Counted from the stretch's first letter, positions 43,390 through 53,309 are shown. The stretch is 64,000 bases of DNA from Armatimonadota bacterium (GCA_031459855.1 JAVKHP010000001.1:2890309-2954308); one strand, 5' to 3'. Numbers and translations are program-made. Notes: a model not told the origin generated them from the letters alone.

Positions 43390-43531
43390 GTCCGCTCCAC
43401 CCTGCTCCCGAACGCCCGCGCGATGCCAGGGCGTGGTCGAGGCGCTCCAGTTCACCGACCAGTCGCCAGAGCGCGATGCCCACGACGAGCCAGCCAACCC
43501 CCAACAGCAGTACGAGGCTCACCGCGCTCAC
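43379..43531 (-). CDS. 50-residue single-helix protein between ccmE and ccmF
   Basis: GTG 43531, one membrane helix (SLVLLLGVGWLVVGIALWRL) followed by a charged helix (VGELERLDHALASR). Its end overlaps ccmF by 11 bases, supporting translation. It resembles CcmD in layout, yet a better CcmD lies at 44074-44235. No family recognised. Confidence 0.5.
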   Translation of the reverse strand: MSAVSLVLLLGVGWLVVGIALWRLVGELERLDHALASRGRSGAGWSGRGG

Positions 43532-43678
43532 GAGCGCTCTCTGGCCCCCCGCGCGTCCTGCGGCGTGCTCTCGATGCGGGCACGCGCGCGCTGTCCGCCG
43601 GGTGCACACCATCGCCTGCTGCCGCGCACCGGCCGTGACCCGCTGACCCCCGATGGCGCGTGCCGTCCGGCCATCGCC

Positions 43679-44077
43679 CTAGCGCTCCGGGTACCGCTCC
43701 CTGTACTCGGTCGGGTGCGTCGAGATCACCTGCGTCGCCTGGAAGATCCGCCCCTCGACCAGACGCCCTTCGACGAGCACCTGCCGGCCCTCGGCGAACA
43801 GGTCCGGGAGCACCCCGGCAAAGGTCACGCGGTAGGCGGTGGTGCCATCGGTCAGCGTGAACTGGACCTGCCCCGCGCTCCTGGCCACGGATCCCGGCTG
43901 CACGGTCCCGGCCAGCCGCACCCGCGCCCGGTGGAGGTCGGGACGGCCGGCGAACTCACCGGGCGTCAGGTAGTACACGGTGGCCGAGCGCACCCCCTGG
44001 TAGGCAGCCAGGGCCAGCGCGGCCACGACCAGCGCTCCGGCGACCGCGAGTTTCCGCCTGGGACTCATGGGGATCAC
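43679..44077 (-). CDS. ccmE: periplasmic heme chaperone CcmE
   Basis: 132 residues; GTG 44077 overlaps the ccmD stop (GTGA). N-terminal anchor RRKLAVAGALVVAALALAAYQG, then an OB-fold domain: VYYLTPGEFAG, RVRLAGTVQPGSV, VTFAGVLPDLFAEGRQVLVEGRL. The heme-binding element appears as ISTHPTEYRERYPE, with the His-xxx-Tyr spacing of the classical HDENY. It receives heme from CcmC and passes it to CcmF. Confidence 0.92.
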   Translation of the reverse strand: MIPMSPRRKLAVAGALVVAALALAAYQGVRSATVYYLTPGEFAGRPDLHRARVRLAGTVQPGSVARSAGQVQFTLTDGTTAYRVTFAGVLPDLFAEGRQVLVEGRLVEGRIFQATQVISTHPTEYRERYPER

Positions 44078-44235
44078 CGCTCGCGTGCGTCGCGGAGCAC
44101 CGGCACGCCCTCGTTGGCTGACGGACGCGACGCGTCGACCAGTTCACGCACGAGGCGCTGCCGGGCGAACAGCGTCAGCACGTAGCAGCCCACCCCGACG
44201 ACCACCGCCAGGTAGGCCAGCACCACGAAGATCAT
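44074..44235 (-). CDS. ccmD: CcmD-like heme exporter protein
   Basis: A 53-residue frame from ATG 44235. One membrane helix near the start (MIFVVLAYLAVVVGVGCYVL), then a basic stretch TLFARQRLVRELVDASR and a hydrophilic tail. The layout and position between ccmC and ccmE are those of CcmD, which helps release holo-CcmE from the ABC exporter. It overlaps ccmE by GTGA. Confidence 0.72.
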   Translation of the reverse strand: MIFVVLAYLAVVVGVGCYVLTLFARQRLVRELVDASRPSANEGVPVLRDARER

Positions 44236-44380
44236 CCGCGGCCTCCCGGCGCCGGCACGCCGCGCACCGCCGCGCTGCCCACCGGCGGTTGTGGCCTCTG
44301 CAGCGCCAGCATCCTGCCGACGCCCGGCGCTCCCCGGGGCGACCCTGTCGTCGCGGCTGCCACCACGGGCTCCTCCCCCA

Positions 44381-45040
44381 TCACCCTGCGGACTCCAGGG
44401 CCTCGACGGCGGCCGCCAGCGCCCGCTCCTGCCGGACCCGCACGCGCAGCAGCGCCGCCGCCAGCACGAGGAAGGCCACGGTGTTGGCCACGAGCGGCGC
44501 CAGCATGCTCGCAGGCAGCGCTGGCCCCTCGGGACGGAACACGGTGGCCTGGGGATGGAGCGTGCGCAGCCAGACCACCGACCAGTGGATGAGCGGCACG
44601 TCCAGCAGCCCCACGATGCCGAGCACGGCGGCGGCCCGCGCGCCGCGCTCGCCCGGCGCCCACGCCCGCAGCGCCAGGTAGCCGACGTAGACGAACCAGA
44701 GGACGAGCGTGGTCGTCAGGCGCGCGTCCCACGTCCACCACACCCCCCACACCGGTCGGCCCCACAGCGCGCCCGTCACCAACGTCAGCGTGATGAACAG
44801 CACGGCGAGTTCCGCGGCCGCCAGGGCCAGCCGGTCCCAGGCGGGGTCGCGCCGACGCAGGAAGAGGCCGCTGGCCAGCCCCACCACGCCCAGGGCCAGG
44901 TAGGCGACGAGCACGCTGGGCACGTGCACGTACATGATGCGCTGCGGAACACCCTGGATCGCTTCCTCGGGCGCCAGCAGGAGCGCCGAGGCCGCGCCCA
45001 CCAGGACCAGTGCCACGCCGAGGGTCAGCAGCAGCCGCAC
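44381..45040 (-). CDS. ccmC: heme exporter protein CcmC
   Basis: 219 residues from GTG 45040, with GGGAG seven bases before. Six membrane helices; the WWD domain is PVWGVWWTWDARLTTTLVLW, with the two His ligands in RIMYVHVPSVLVAY and DVPLIHWSVVWLRTLHP. It attaches heme to CcmE. It follows ccmB by 28 bases. Confidence 0.94.
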   Translation of the reverse strand: MRLLLTLGVALVLVGAASALLLAPEEAIQGVPQRIMYVHVPSVLVAYLALGVVGLASGLFLRRRDPAWDRLALAAAELAVLFITLTLVTGALWGRPVWGVWWTWDARLTTTLVLWFVYVGYLALRAWAPGERGARAAAVLGIVGLLDVPLIHWSVVWLRTLHPQATVFRPEGPALPASMLAPLVANTVAFLVLAAALLRVRVRQERALAAAVEALESAG

Positions 45041-45068
45041 ACGCGCGCTCCCGGCTGGACGGGCACGG

Positions 45069-45716
45069 TCATTCCTCGACGAGGTGATCGAACAACAGCA
45101 CGCTGGCTGCGCCAACGAGCATAGCAAAGGCCCCCAGCACCTGCAATTGCGGTGCCACCGCCGCCAGCGGCGCGCCCTCGAGGAGCTCCGCCGTCGCCGC
45201 GGTGGCGGCCGCAAGCACCGGCACGGCCACGGGCAGCAGCAACACCGGCAGCAGCGCCTCGCGCACCCGGGCCAGCGTCACCAGCCCGCCGAACAGCGCG
45301 CCCGCCGCGGCCAGCCCGGCGCCGCCTGTGACCAGCACCGGCGCCAGCCGCCACGCGTGCCGCCCCACCGCCTCGCTGGAGAGCACGGCGAACGCCGGCA
45401 CCGACACCACCTGCACCACCGTGAGCGCGGCCCAGCTGGCGAGAGCCTTGGCCAGCACCACGACGCCGGCGTCCACCGGCGCCAGGCGCAGGGCCAGCAG
45501 CTGATCCCGCTCCACCGCGAACAGGCGCGCAAAACCCAGCGCGGCGGCAAACGTGTACGTCACCCACATGGCTGCGGCCGCCGCCCGCGGCGCGCTCCCC
45601 AGCCCGGACAGCACCACCACCAGCAGCAACGCCAGCAGGGCCATGGCCCCGGTGAGCTCGCGCGTCCGCCACTCCACGCGCAGGTCCTTCGCCACGAGCA
45701 GCCAGAGCTCTCTCAC
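45069..45716 (-). CDS. ccmB: heme exporter permease CcmB
   Basis: 215 residues from GTG 45716, whose GTGA overlaps the ccmA stop. Six helices. The N-terminus VAKDLRVEWRTRELTGAMALLAL is the CcmB signature, followed by AAAAMWVTYTFAAALGFARLFAVERD. ABC transporter permease paired with CcmA. Confidence 0.92.
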   Translation of the reverse strand: MRELWLLVAKDLRVEWRTRELTGAMALLALLLVVVLSGLGSAPRAAAAAMWVTYTFAAALGFARLFAVERDQLLALRLAPVDAGVVVLAKALASWAALTVVQVVSVPAFAVLSSEAVGRHAWRLAPVLVTGGAGLAAAGALFGGLVTLARVREALLPVLLLPVAVPVLAAATAATAELLEGAPLAAVAPQLQVLGAFAMLVGAASVLLFDHLVEE

Positions 45717-46420
45717 GCCAGCGCCTCCCGGAACCACGCCGCGAGCGCGGCGTCGTCCAGTGCCGCCGCGGGCTCGACCACCGCCACCCGGCCTCCCCGC
45801 AGCACCGCCGCCCGGTCGGCCAGGGCGCGCGCCTGCGCGGGATCGTGGGTGGCGAAGATCACCGTGCGGCTCGCGCCGATCGCGCGCAGCGTCGCCGCCA
45901 GGCGCGCCGCCGCCTCCAGGTCGAGGCCGGTGAACGGCTCGTCCAGCAGCAACAGCACCGGATCGTGCAGCAGCGCCCGCGCCAGGTCCACCTGCTGGCG
46001 CTGTCCGCGGGAGAGCACGCGGGCCCGCCGCGTGCGCAGGGCACCCAGGCCCAACGCCTCCAGCACCTCGGCCGCCCGCGCCGACGGCAGCCCGTAGAGC
46101 CCCGCGAAGAAGCGCAGGTTCTCTTCCACGGTGAGGCCATCGTAGAGGAGCGACTCGTGCGGGACCAGCGCGAGCCGCCGCCGCACGCTGGCCGCGGGCG
46201 CGTCCGGGTCCCCGAACCAGACGACCGTGCCGCGGGTGGGCCGCAGCACCGATGCGAGGATGCGCAGCAGGGTGGACTTGCCCGCGCCGTTGGCGCCCAG
46301 CACCGCCACCGTCTCGCCGGTCCGCACGCGCAGGTCCACCCCGCGCAGGACGGGGCGGTGGTCGAACGCCCTGGCCACGCCTGCGGCCTCCACCGCGTAG
46401 GCCGGGCCGTGCGCCCTCAC
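45713..46420 (-). CDS. ccmA: heme exporter ATP-binding protein CcmA
   Basis: 235-residue ABC ATPase: Walker [17 protein letters not shown], signature VLSRGQRQQVDLARALLHDP, Walker B LLLLDEPFTGLD, H-loop FATHDP. Starts at GTG 46420, 7 bases after the BshC-like gene. Energises CcmBC release of CcmE. Its identity as CcmA is set by context, since ccmBCDEF follow. Confidence 0.93.
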   Translation of the reverse strand: MRAHGPAYAVEAAGVARAFDHRPVLRGVDLRVRTGETVAVLGANGAGKSTLLRILASVLRPTRGTVVWFGDPDAPAASVRRRLALVPHESLLYDGLTVEENLRFFAGLYGLPSARAAEVLEALGLGALRTRRARVLSRGQRQQVDLARALLHDPVLLLLDEPFTGLDLEAAARLAATLRAIGASRTVIFATHDPAQARALADRAAVLRGGRVAVVEPAAALDDAALAAWFREALA

Positions 46421-46427
46421 ACGCGCC

Positions 46428-48032
46428 TCAGCCGCGGGTGGGGCCGGCGGCGTCGGTCTCCAGCAGGTCCACCAGGCGTTCCACGGCCTCCACGGGGAAG
46501 AGCACGAACGGGTAGGTCCGCGCCGTGGTGACCTCCGCATCCCGGGCGAGACGGTCGAGCCGCCGCAGCGCGTCCTGCACGGCGGCCACGCGGTCGGCCA
46601 CCTGCACCTGCAGGATCGTGTTGATCTCGCGGATGCGCGCCGTGGCCTGCCGCCGCTCGCGCCGTGTGCGTGCCTCGCCACGGTCCAGCCGACGGATCAG
46701 CGCCCACTTCTCCTCCACCAACGCGCGGTGCGGCCCGTCGTGCGCGGGGAGGAAGCGGTCGGGGTTGTGCCGCAGGTCGAGCAGCAGCCGGTGCAACCTG
46801 CGCCGCTCGTCGGCCGCCTGCCCGGCGTCGGCGAACGGCAACCAGAGCGTGGCGGTCACCGTCGCGTACGGCGGGGGCGCGATGCCGAAGAAGGCGCGCG
46901 CGATCGCGTCGGTGGCCCGGTCGTAGCGCCCGCCCCCCAGCCCGTGGACGAACAGATCCGCCACGCCCAGCCGCACGAAGGCGGTGAGCGTCATCGCGCG
47001 GGGCCGGATGGGCAGCGCGGCGAACGCCGCGTCGTCGGGGTCGTCGGGGATCCGGCCGACCGGGACGTCGCCCGCCAGCAGGCGGCCCGTGGCCACCTCC
47101 ACCAGCAGCGGCCGGCGCCGGCCCTCCTGCACGATCCAGAACGGCGTCTCGACCCTGCGGTCGTCGACCAGCAGGTCGGGAAACGGCTGCGCCGTCGTCC
47201 GCACCCCGTAGTGCTCGCGATACGCGGCCAGCTGCGCGTTGTGCACCTGTGCGAAGCGCCGCGCCTCGCGCACGATGGCCCAGCAGAACCGGCGGAAGGC
47301 CCCGGTCCGGTGCAGATGGGACACGGGCAGGTCGACGTAGGGCCGCGGGCCTTCCAGCGTGCGGCGTGCCCAGGTCACCGCACCGGCCAGCCCGCCGCTC
47401 GCTGGCGGCGGCGGGAGCGCCCGCGCCCGCTCCCAGCCGGCCAGCACCTCGGGCGCGTCGAGCGTCCGCACCCGGTCATCGATCTCGGCCAGGAAGGCGC
47501 GCCAGGCGTCCGGCGACGGCGCCGGCATCGCCTCGACCGGGACGTCGGGGTCTGCCCGGGCGAGCACCACCTGGGTGCGCACCAGTCGCCCGTCGGCCAT
47601 CGCGGGCACGTCGGCGGCGACCACCTCGAGCGCGTCGGTGTCCACGACGCAGTGGAGGCCTACCCTGCCGGGGGGGACGAGCCGGCTCATGGCGAGCACC
47701 TTGATCCAGATGCCGGGGTGCACGAACACCGGCTGGTGCCCGGTGGCCAGGAGCAGGTCGGCCTCGGTCGCCGCGTCCGGGGAGCCGGCAGACGCCACCG
47801 CAACGCCCAGGCTGCGCGTGTAGGCCCACGCCAGGGCCAGCGTCTCGGCCCGGGCCTGCCGCCGCCACGCGTGCAGGGCCACCTCCCCGATGGGCACGGT
47901 CGCCGCGGCCAGCCGGTCGCGCGCGTCGCGGGCGAGGGCGAGCCACGCGCGAAACGGCGGTGCGGCCACCGCCGCCGGCGAGGTCGCCGGGATCTCCAGG
48001 TCGAGCGCCGGCCAGGACGCGGAGGTCGCCAT
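46428..48032 (-). CDS. BshC-like protein of uncertain function
   Basis: 534 residues, close to the ~540 of BshC, the last enzyme of bacillithiol synthesis. The motif LLATGHQPVFVHPGIWIK with a following GLHCVVDTDALEV recalls BshC's TGQQ...GPLY...K and its acidic E-D-H-D segment, but with clear differences. The C-terminal part is helical (coiled-coil type: ARIREINTILQVQVADRVAAVQDALRRLDR) and a conserved-looking HGLGGGRYDRATDAIARAFFG comes before it. Directly downstream of a BshB1-like deacetylase (ATGA overlap). It could be a divergent BshC or an unrelated conserved protein. Confidence 0.5.
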   Translation of the reverse strand: MATSASWPALDLEIPATSPAAVAAPPFRAWLALARDARDRLAAATVPIGEVALHAWRRQARAETLALAWAYTRSLGVAVASAGSPDAATEADLLLATGHQPVFVHPGIWIKVLAMSRLVPPGRVGLHCVVDTDALEVVAADVPAMADGRLVRTQVVLARADPDVPVEAMPAPSPDAWRAFLAEIDDRVRTLDAPEVLAGWERARALPPPPASGGLAGAVTWARRTLEGPRPYVDLPVSHLHRTGAFRRFCWAIVREARRFAQVHNAQLAAYREHYGVRTTAQPFPDLLVDDRRVETPFWIVQEGRRRPLLVEVATGRLLAGDVPVGRIPDDPDDAAFAALPIRPRAMTLTAFVRLGVADLFVHGLGGGRYDRATDAIARAFFGIAPPPYATVTATLWLPFADAGQAADERRRLHRLLLDLRHNPDRFLPAHDGPHRALVEEKWALIRRLDRGEARTRRERRQATARIREINTILQVQVADRVAAVQDALRRLDRLARDAEVTTARTYPFVLFPVEAVERLVDLLETDAAGPTRG

Positions 48033-48712
48033 CAGATCAGCCCGTCCCAGCGCGCCACGCCGATCACCTCGCGGCACGCGAAGGGTTCGCCGAACGGGCG
48101 GCCGATGAGCTGGCCGTAGTACGCGCACGCCGTGCGGATGGCGTCCAGGATCCAGCTGGTCCCGCGGGCGTCGTTGAACTGCGAGGCGTAGGCGGCCACG
48201 GCCGCCATCTTCGTGTCCATGTAGGGCGTGATGTCCACCACGAACGCCGGCTGCACGTGCAGCCGGTAGTGGGTGCTGAAGAAATGGTACACCCGGGCCG
48301 GGTAGTGCGGCTCGCCGCGCATGTCGGTCTTGGTCAGCTTCGCCCAGAAACGCGCCGCCTCGCCGATGGCGCATGCGGCCACGTGGTCGGGATGCGCGTC
48401 GACCCAGTAGGGCAGGCACAGCACGTCGGGCCGCACCTCGCGGATCACCTCGGCCAGCGCCCGCCGCGCCTCCAGCGTCGCTTCCAGCGCCCGGTTCGGA
48501 AAGTCCAGCGTGATACGGCGCACGCCCAGCACCCGGGCCGCCTCTGCCGCCTCCTGGGCCCGGCGCTCCGGGGTGCCCATGGGCGTGGGCTCGCCGTTGG
48601 TCAGGTCACAGATCACCACCTCGTGGCCCTGGACCCGGAGCAGGCCGATGGTGCCGCCCATGCCGATCTCCACGTCGTCGGGATGCGGCCCTACGGCGAG
48701 GACACGAGCCAC
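48032..48712 (-). CDS. BshB1-like LmbE/PIG-L family deacetylase
   Basis: 226 residues. Zinc-dependent N-acetylglucosaminyl deacetylase fold: VGPHPDDVEIGMGGTIGLL (the HPDD zinc motif), ICDLTNGEPTPMGTPERRAQEAAEAARVLGV, and YWVDAHPDHVAAC (the third zinc His). The TxGEPTPxGTxxxRxxEAxxAAxxLGV pattern is close to BshB1 of bacillithiol synthesis. GTG 48712 is the start. It overlaps the glycosyltransferase by 22 bases upstream and the BshC-like gene downstream. Confidence 0.82.
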   Translation of the reverse strand: MARVLAVGPHPDDVEIGMGGTIGLLRVQGHEVVICDLTNGEPTPMGTPERRAQEAAEAARVLGVRRITLDFPNRALEATLEARRALAEVIREVRPDVLCLPYWVDAHPDHVAACAIGEAARFWAKLTKTDMRGEPHYPARVYHFFSTHYRLHVQPAFVVDITPYMDTKMAAVAAYASQFNDARGTSWILDAIRTACAYYGQLIGRPFGEPFACREVIGVARWDGLI

Positions 48713-49404
48713 CGGCGCACCTCCTGCTCGAGGACCCTGTGGTAGTACTGCCGGCGCACCTCGACGTCGTCGAGCCCGCCCCAGAACCGGCGGTGCGGGT
48801 TCTTGTAGATCCGCGGCACGGCCAGCTCCACCACGCGCAACCGGTGCGCCGCCGCCTGGATCCACACCTGCAGGGGCAGCCCGTAGGACGGCTCGTCGAG
48901 CTGGAAGAGGCGCAGGGCCGTGGCGCGGTAGGCCTTGAAGCCGCAGAACGCGTCGGTCAACGGGTAGCCGGTGAGCGCCCGCAGCCGCGCGGTCATCTCG
49001 GCGTTGAGCGCCCGCCGGTCCGGCGGTGGCGGGTCGCCGCCCGCCGCGGGGTCCAGGTACCGGCTCCCCGAGACGATGTCCGCGTCGGCCAGCGCCGCGA
49101 GGAACTGCGGGATCTGCCGCGGCTCGTGCTGGGCGTCGCAGTCGATGGTGACCACGGCCTCGTACCGCTGGGCCAGGGCGTAGGCGAACCCGTCGATCAG
49201 CGACTGCCCGTAGCCCTGGTTGCGCGGATGGCGCAGGACGGCCAGGTCGGGATGCGCCCGCAGGATCTCCGGCGACCGGTCGGTGGACCCGTCGTCCACC
49301 ACCAGCACGTCCGCTTGCGGCGCCGCGGCGCGGACCTCCGCCAGTACCTGCGGCAGCGTGGCTTCCTCGTTGTACAGCGGCAGGACGATCAGCGTACGTC
49401 GCAT
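48691..49404 (-). CDS. family 2 glycosyltransferase (DPM1/polyprenyl-phosphate type)
   Basis: 237 residues with LIVLPLYNEEATLPQVLAEV, VLVVDDGSTDRSPEIL, GYGQSLIDGFAYAL, VTIDCDAQHEPRQIPQ (DXD) and VSGSRYLDP, a cytosolic-type GT2 catalytic domain without C-terminal membrane helices. Probably transfers a sugar to polyprenyl phosphate, or is used in the putative thiol cluster. BshA enzymes are GT4, so it is not a standard BshA. It begins the run upstream of the deacetylase. Confidence 0.82.
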   Translation of the reverse strand: MRRTLIVLPLYNEEATLPQVLAEVRAAAPQADVLVVDDGSTDRSPEILRAHPDLAVLRHPRNQGYGQSLIDGFAYALAQRYEAVVTIDCDAQHEPRQIPQFLAALADADIVSGSRYLDPAAGGDPPPPDRRALNAEMTARLRALTGYPLTDAFCGFKAYRATALRLFQLDEPSYGLPLQVWIQAAAHRLRVVELAVPRIYKNPHRRFWGGLDDVEVRRQYYHRVLEQEVRRWLVSSP

Positions 49405-49459
49405 CGCTGCATGTCAACGCCCGACGCGCCAGTGGGATTCCCGAAGACGGCACCCGGAC

Positions 49460-50140
49460 TCAGAGCAGCTTCGAGCCGTTGATCACCAGCTTGAAGTCGC
49501 AGCCCAGGAAGGCGGCGGCGCGCCGGCACATGAGCATCCGCCCCAGGAAGATCTCGAAGTACTCCATCACCTGGGAGATGGCCGTATCGATCGTCAGCTC
49601 CAGCGTCACCGTCTTGCTCTTCTCGTCCACCCGCAGGAAGGAGTGCTGCACGGCGTAGTTGACCCGGTCGTGGATGTCGAAGGTCTGGGGCTCGGGGTTG
49701 CGCACGCGGGTGCGGTGCACGTCGGACTTGTCGGCCAGGATCACCGCCGCGCCCACGGCGCTGATCGGCTCCCCATGGGCCTCCTCGTGGTTGCCGATGG
49801 CGCCCATGACCACGGCCCGCTCGTCGGCGGGCATGCCCAGCCGCTGCAGGATCCGGTCGGCCAGCACGGCGCCCGTGTGCTCGTGGTTCTGCCGGCTGAC
49901 CAGGTTGCCGATGTCGTGGAGGTAGGCGGCAATGGCCGCCAGCTGCACCGTGCGCTCGTCGTGGCCCAGGCGGCGCAAGACGTTGGCCGCGATGTTCGCC
50001 GTGAGGGTGGCGTGGCGGCCACCGTGCTCCGTGTACCCGATGACCCCCAGGGACTCGTTGGCCTTCTGGATGAACGCCTCGACCTCGGGGTCCCGCTTGA
50101 CGTCGTCGAGGGTGGGCCCGGGAGTCGCCGCGCCCATCAC
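49460..50140 (-). CDS. HD-domain phosphohydrolase
   Basis: 226 residues with a complete HD signature: GRHATLTANIAANVL, AYLHDIGNLVSRQNHEHTG, and GAIGNHEEAHGEPIS, each His/Asp placed for a two-metal site. The C-terminal KSKTVTLELTIDTAISQVMEYFEIFL resembles HD-superfamily members in thermophiles with an added beta-helix part. The substrate is unknown. Its ATG overlaps the yajC stop (ATGA). Confidence 0.85.
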   Translation of the reverse strand: MMGAATPGPTLDDVKRDPEVEAFIQKANESLGVIGYTEHGGRHATLTANIAANVLRRLGHDERTVQLAAIAAYLHDIGNLVSRQNHEHTGAVLADRILQRLGMPADERAVVMGAIGNHEEAHGEPISAVGAAVILADKSDVHRTRVRNPEPQTFDIHDRVNYAVQHSFLRVDEKSKTVTLELTIDTAISQVMEYFEIFLGRMLMCRRAAAFLGCDFKLVINGSKLL

Positions 50141-50439
50141 TCCTCGGCCTTCTCGCTGCGCGACCGCACGTAGCTCACCGCGCCGCGGTCCGCCTTCACC
50201 CGCACGTTGGGCGCCAGGTCCAGGGTCAGGACGTCGTCCTTGATGTCGGCGATCGTCGCGTGCAGCCCGCCGATGGTGACCACGCGGTCGCCCCGCTTCA
50301 GGGCGTTCAGCATCTCACGCCGCTTGCGCTGCTGCACCCGCTGCGGCCGGATCATCAGCAGGTAGATCAGCGCGAAGAACAGGACGTAGATGGCGATCAG
50401 CGGGATCTGCGACTGCTGGGTCTGCAACAGTGGCGGCAT
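50137..50439 (-). CDS. yajC: preprotein translocase accessory protein YajC
   Basis: 100 residues: N-terminal helix QIPLIAIYVLFFALIYLLMIRPQ, then RPQRVQQRKRREMLNALKRGDRVVTIGGLHATIADI, the family signature. Follows tgt after a 93-base gap, as in many bacteria, where it is coupled with secDF (not present here). Confidence 0.96.
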   Translation of the reverse strand: MPPLLQTQQSQIPLIAIYVLFFALIYLLMIRPQRVQQRKRREMLNALKRGDRVVTIGGLHATIADIKDDVLTLDLAPNVRVKADRGAVSYVRSRSEKAEE

Positions 50440-50532
50440 CGGTCCTCCTCATGGTCGCAATGGCTGCGTCCGGCGCACAGAGTTTACCCGTCGGGCCGGC
50501 CGTCTCCTGCCCGCCCCGGCGGCTGAGCCCGT

Positions 50533-51638
<1,106 letters not shown>

Positions 51639-51639
<1 letters not shown>

Positions 51640-52919
51640 CACGGGTAGATGCCGCGCACCGCCAGGGCGTCGGCGACGCGCTGGACCGCCCGCTGCAGCG
51701 CGGCCTGCCGCAGGTCCAGGCCGCTGGCGCGGGCGGTCGCGACGACCTGGTGCAGGGCCTGCACCATCAGCCGCTCCAGCCGTCGGTTGATCTCGGCCTC
51801 GTCCCAGAAGAACGCCTGGAGGTCCTGGACCCACTCGAAGTACGAGACGACCACGCCTCCGGCGTTGGCGAGGATGTCGGGCACCACCACGACGCCGTTA
51901 CGGGCCAGCACCGCGTCGGCCTCGGGCGTCGTGGGGCCGTTGGCGCCCTCGACGATCATGCGCGCGCGAACGCGGCCGGCGTTGGCCGCGGTGATCTGCC
52001 CTTCCAGCGCGGCGGGCACCAGGATCGTCACCGGCAGCTCCAGCAACTCGGCGTTGCTGATGGACGCCGCGCCGGGGAAGCCCACCACCGAGCCCGTGGC
52101 CGCCGCGTGCTGTGCCACCGCGGCGATGTCGAGTCCGCGGTCGGCGTAGATGCCGCCCCGGACGTCGCTGACGGCTACCACGCGACAGCCCGCCTCCTGC
52201 AGCAGGCGCGCGGCCACCGATCCAACGTTCCCGAACCCCTGCACCGCGACCGTGGCGCCCTCCCAGGGGAGGCCGAACAGGCGCGCGGCCTCCCGGGCGA
52301 CGAGCATCACCCCGCGGCCGGTGGCCTCCGCGCGCCCCACCGACCCGCCGATGACCACCGGCTTGCCGGTGACCACGGCGGGGATCGAGTGGCCGCGGTG
52401 CATGCTGTAGGTGTCCATGATCCACGCCATCACCTGGGCGTTGGTGCCGACGTCGGGCGCCGGGATGTCGCCGTGGGGATGCATGACGACCGAGATCTCG
52501 GCCGCGTACCGTCGGGTCAGGCGCTCGAGCTCCCCGCGCGACAGGGTGTGCGGGTCGACGACGACGCCGCCCTTCGCTCCGCCGTAGGGCAGGTTCATGA
52601 GCGAGCACTTCCACGTCATCCACATGGCCAGGGCCCGTACCTCGTTGAGGGACACCGCGGGATGGTACCGGATGCCCCCCTTGGTGGGGCCGAGCACCAG
52701 GCTGTGGTGCACGCGGTATCCCACAAAGACCCGCACCGACCCATCGTCCATCTTCACGGGGAAGGTGACCGTCAGCTCCCGCTCCGGCACCATCAGGTAC
52801 TGCTGGATGCCCCGCTTCAGGCCCAGGCGCTGCGCAACCTGCACGAACTGGCGCAGCGCCATCGCCCACGGATCGTCGACAGCCGCTGCGACCGTCACGG
52901 GGTCTGCGTCGATCGGCAC
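51639..52919 (-). CDS. gdhA: glutamate dehydrogenase (Glu/Leu/Phe/Val type)
   Basis: 426 residues: [21 protein letters not shown] (substrate Lys region), [23 protein letters not shown] (catalytic Lys), [19 protein letters not shown], and Rossmann [30 protein letters not shown] and [18 protein letters not shown] complete it. Likely NAD(H)- or dual-specific glutamate oxidation or assimilation. Upstream is a 330-base intergenic stretch with direct repeats. Confidence 0.92.
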
Positions 52920-53246
52920 GAGCGTCCTCCGCTATCGCGAGCGCGCACACGCGTCCGCAGCGCCCAGCGTGCGCCGTCGGTGGTCCGCACGTCGCACATG
53001 CCCGCAGAAACGCAGACCACCGACGTCGCCCTCGGTGACTATTCGACACGGACCTATTCGACACGCCCGCGGCGGTTCCGTGGTGGTCGCCCGGGTGCGC
53101 CGGGACGGCGGCGTGCACCAGCGGGATGCCCCGTCCCATCGTCCTGTGTCTCCCGTGGCTGGCTGCCGGGTGCGGTGCTGGTCGGCCGCCTGGAGGCCCT
53201 GTCCCGTGCCCGGGTTCAGATGGATCCGAAACACCCTGACATCCCG
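52920..53246. other. intergenic region between gdhA and the orphan plus-strand gene
   Basis: A 327-base divergent gap without a convincing gene. It contains two copies of CTATTCGACACG (53039-53050 and 53054-53065), 15 bases apart start to start. It also holds the gdhA promoter region; on the minus strand the repeats read CGTGTCGAATAG, near -35/-10-like GTGTCG and TAGTCA with 17 bases' spacing. The rest is GC-rich with no structure that I recognise. Confidence 0.5.
53039..53065. repeat. 12-base direct repeat, possible operator
   Basis: CTATTCGACACG occurs twice in 27 bases, about 120 bases upstream of the gdhA start and 230 upstream of the orphan gene. Spacing of 15 between starts does not match one DNA turn exactly, but tandem operator sites are often like this. 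A chance repeat is unlikely at 12 identical bases so close together. Confidence 0.4.
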
Positions 53247-53275
53247 TTGTCGGGTACCGGCCTCGTCGCTACAAT
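53247..53275 (+). promoter_or_regulatory. promoter of the orphan plus-strand gene
   Basis: TTGTCG (53247-53252), 17 bases, TACAAT (53270-53275): a near-consensus sigma-70 promoter. Expected start near 53282, giving a 28-base leader with AAGGAGG before ATG 53310. Confidence 0.65.
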
Positions 53276-53309
53276 GGCGACGAACGACCCCATGCCGAAG
53301 GAGGGCCGC

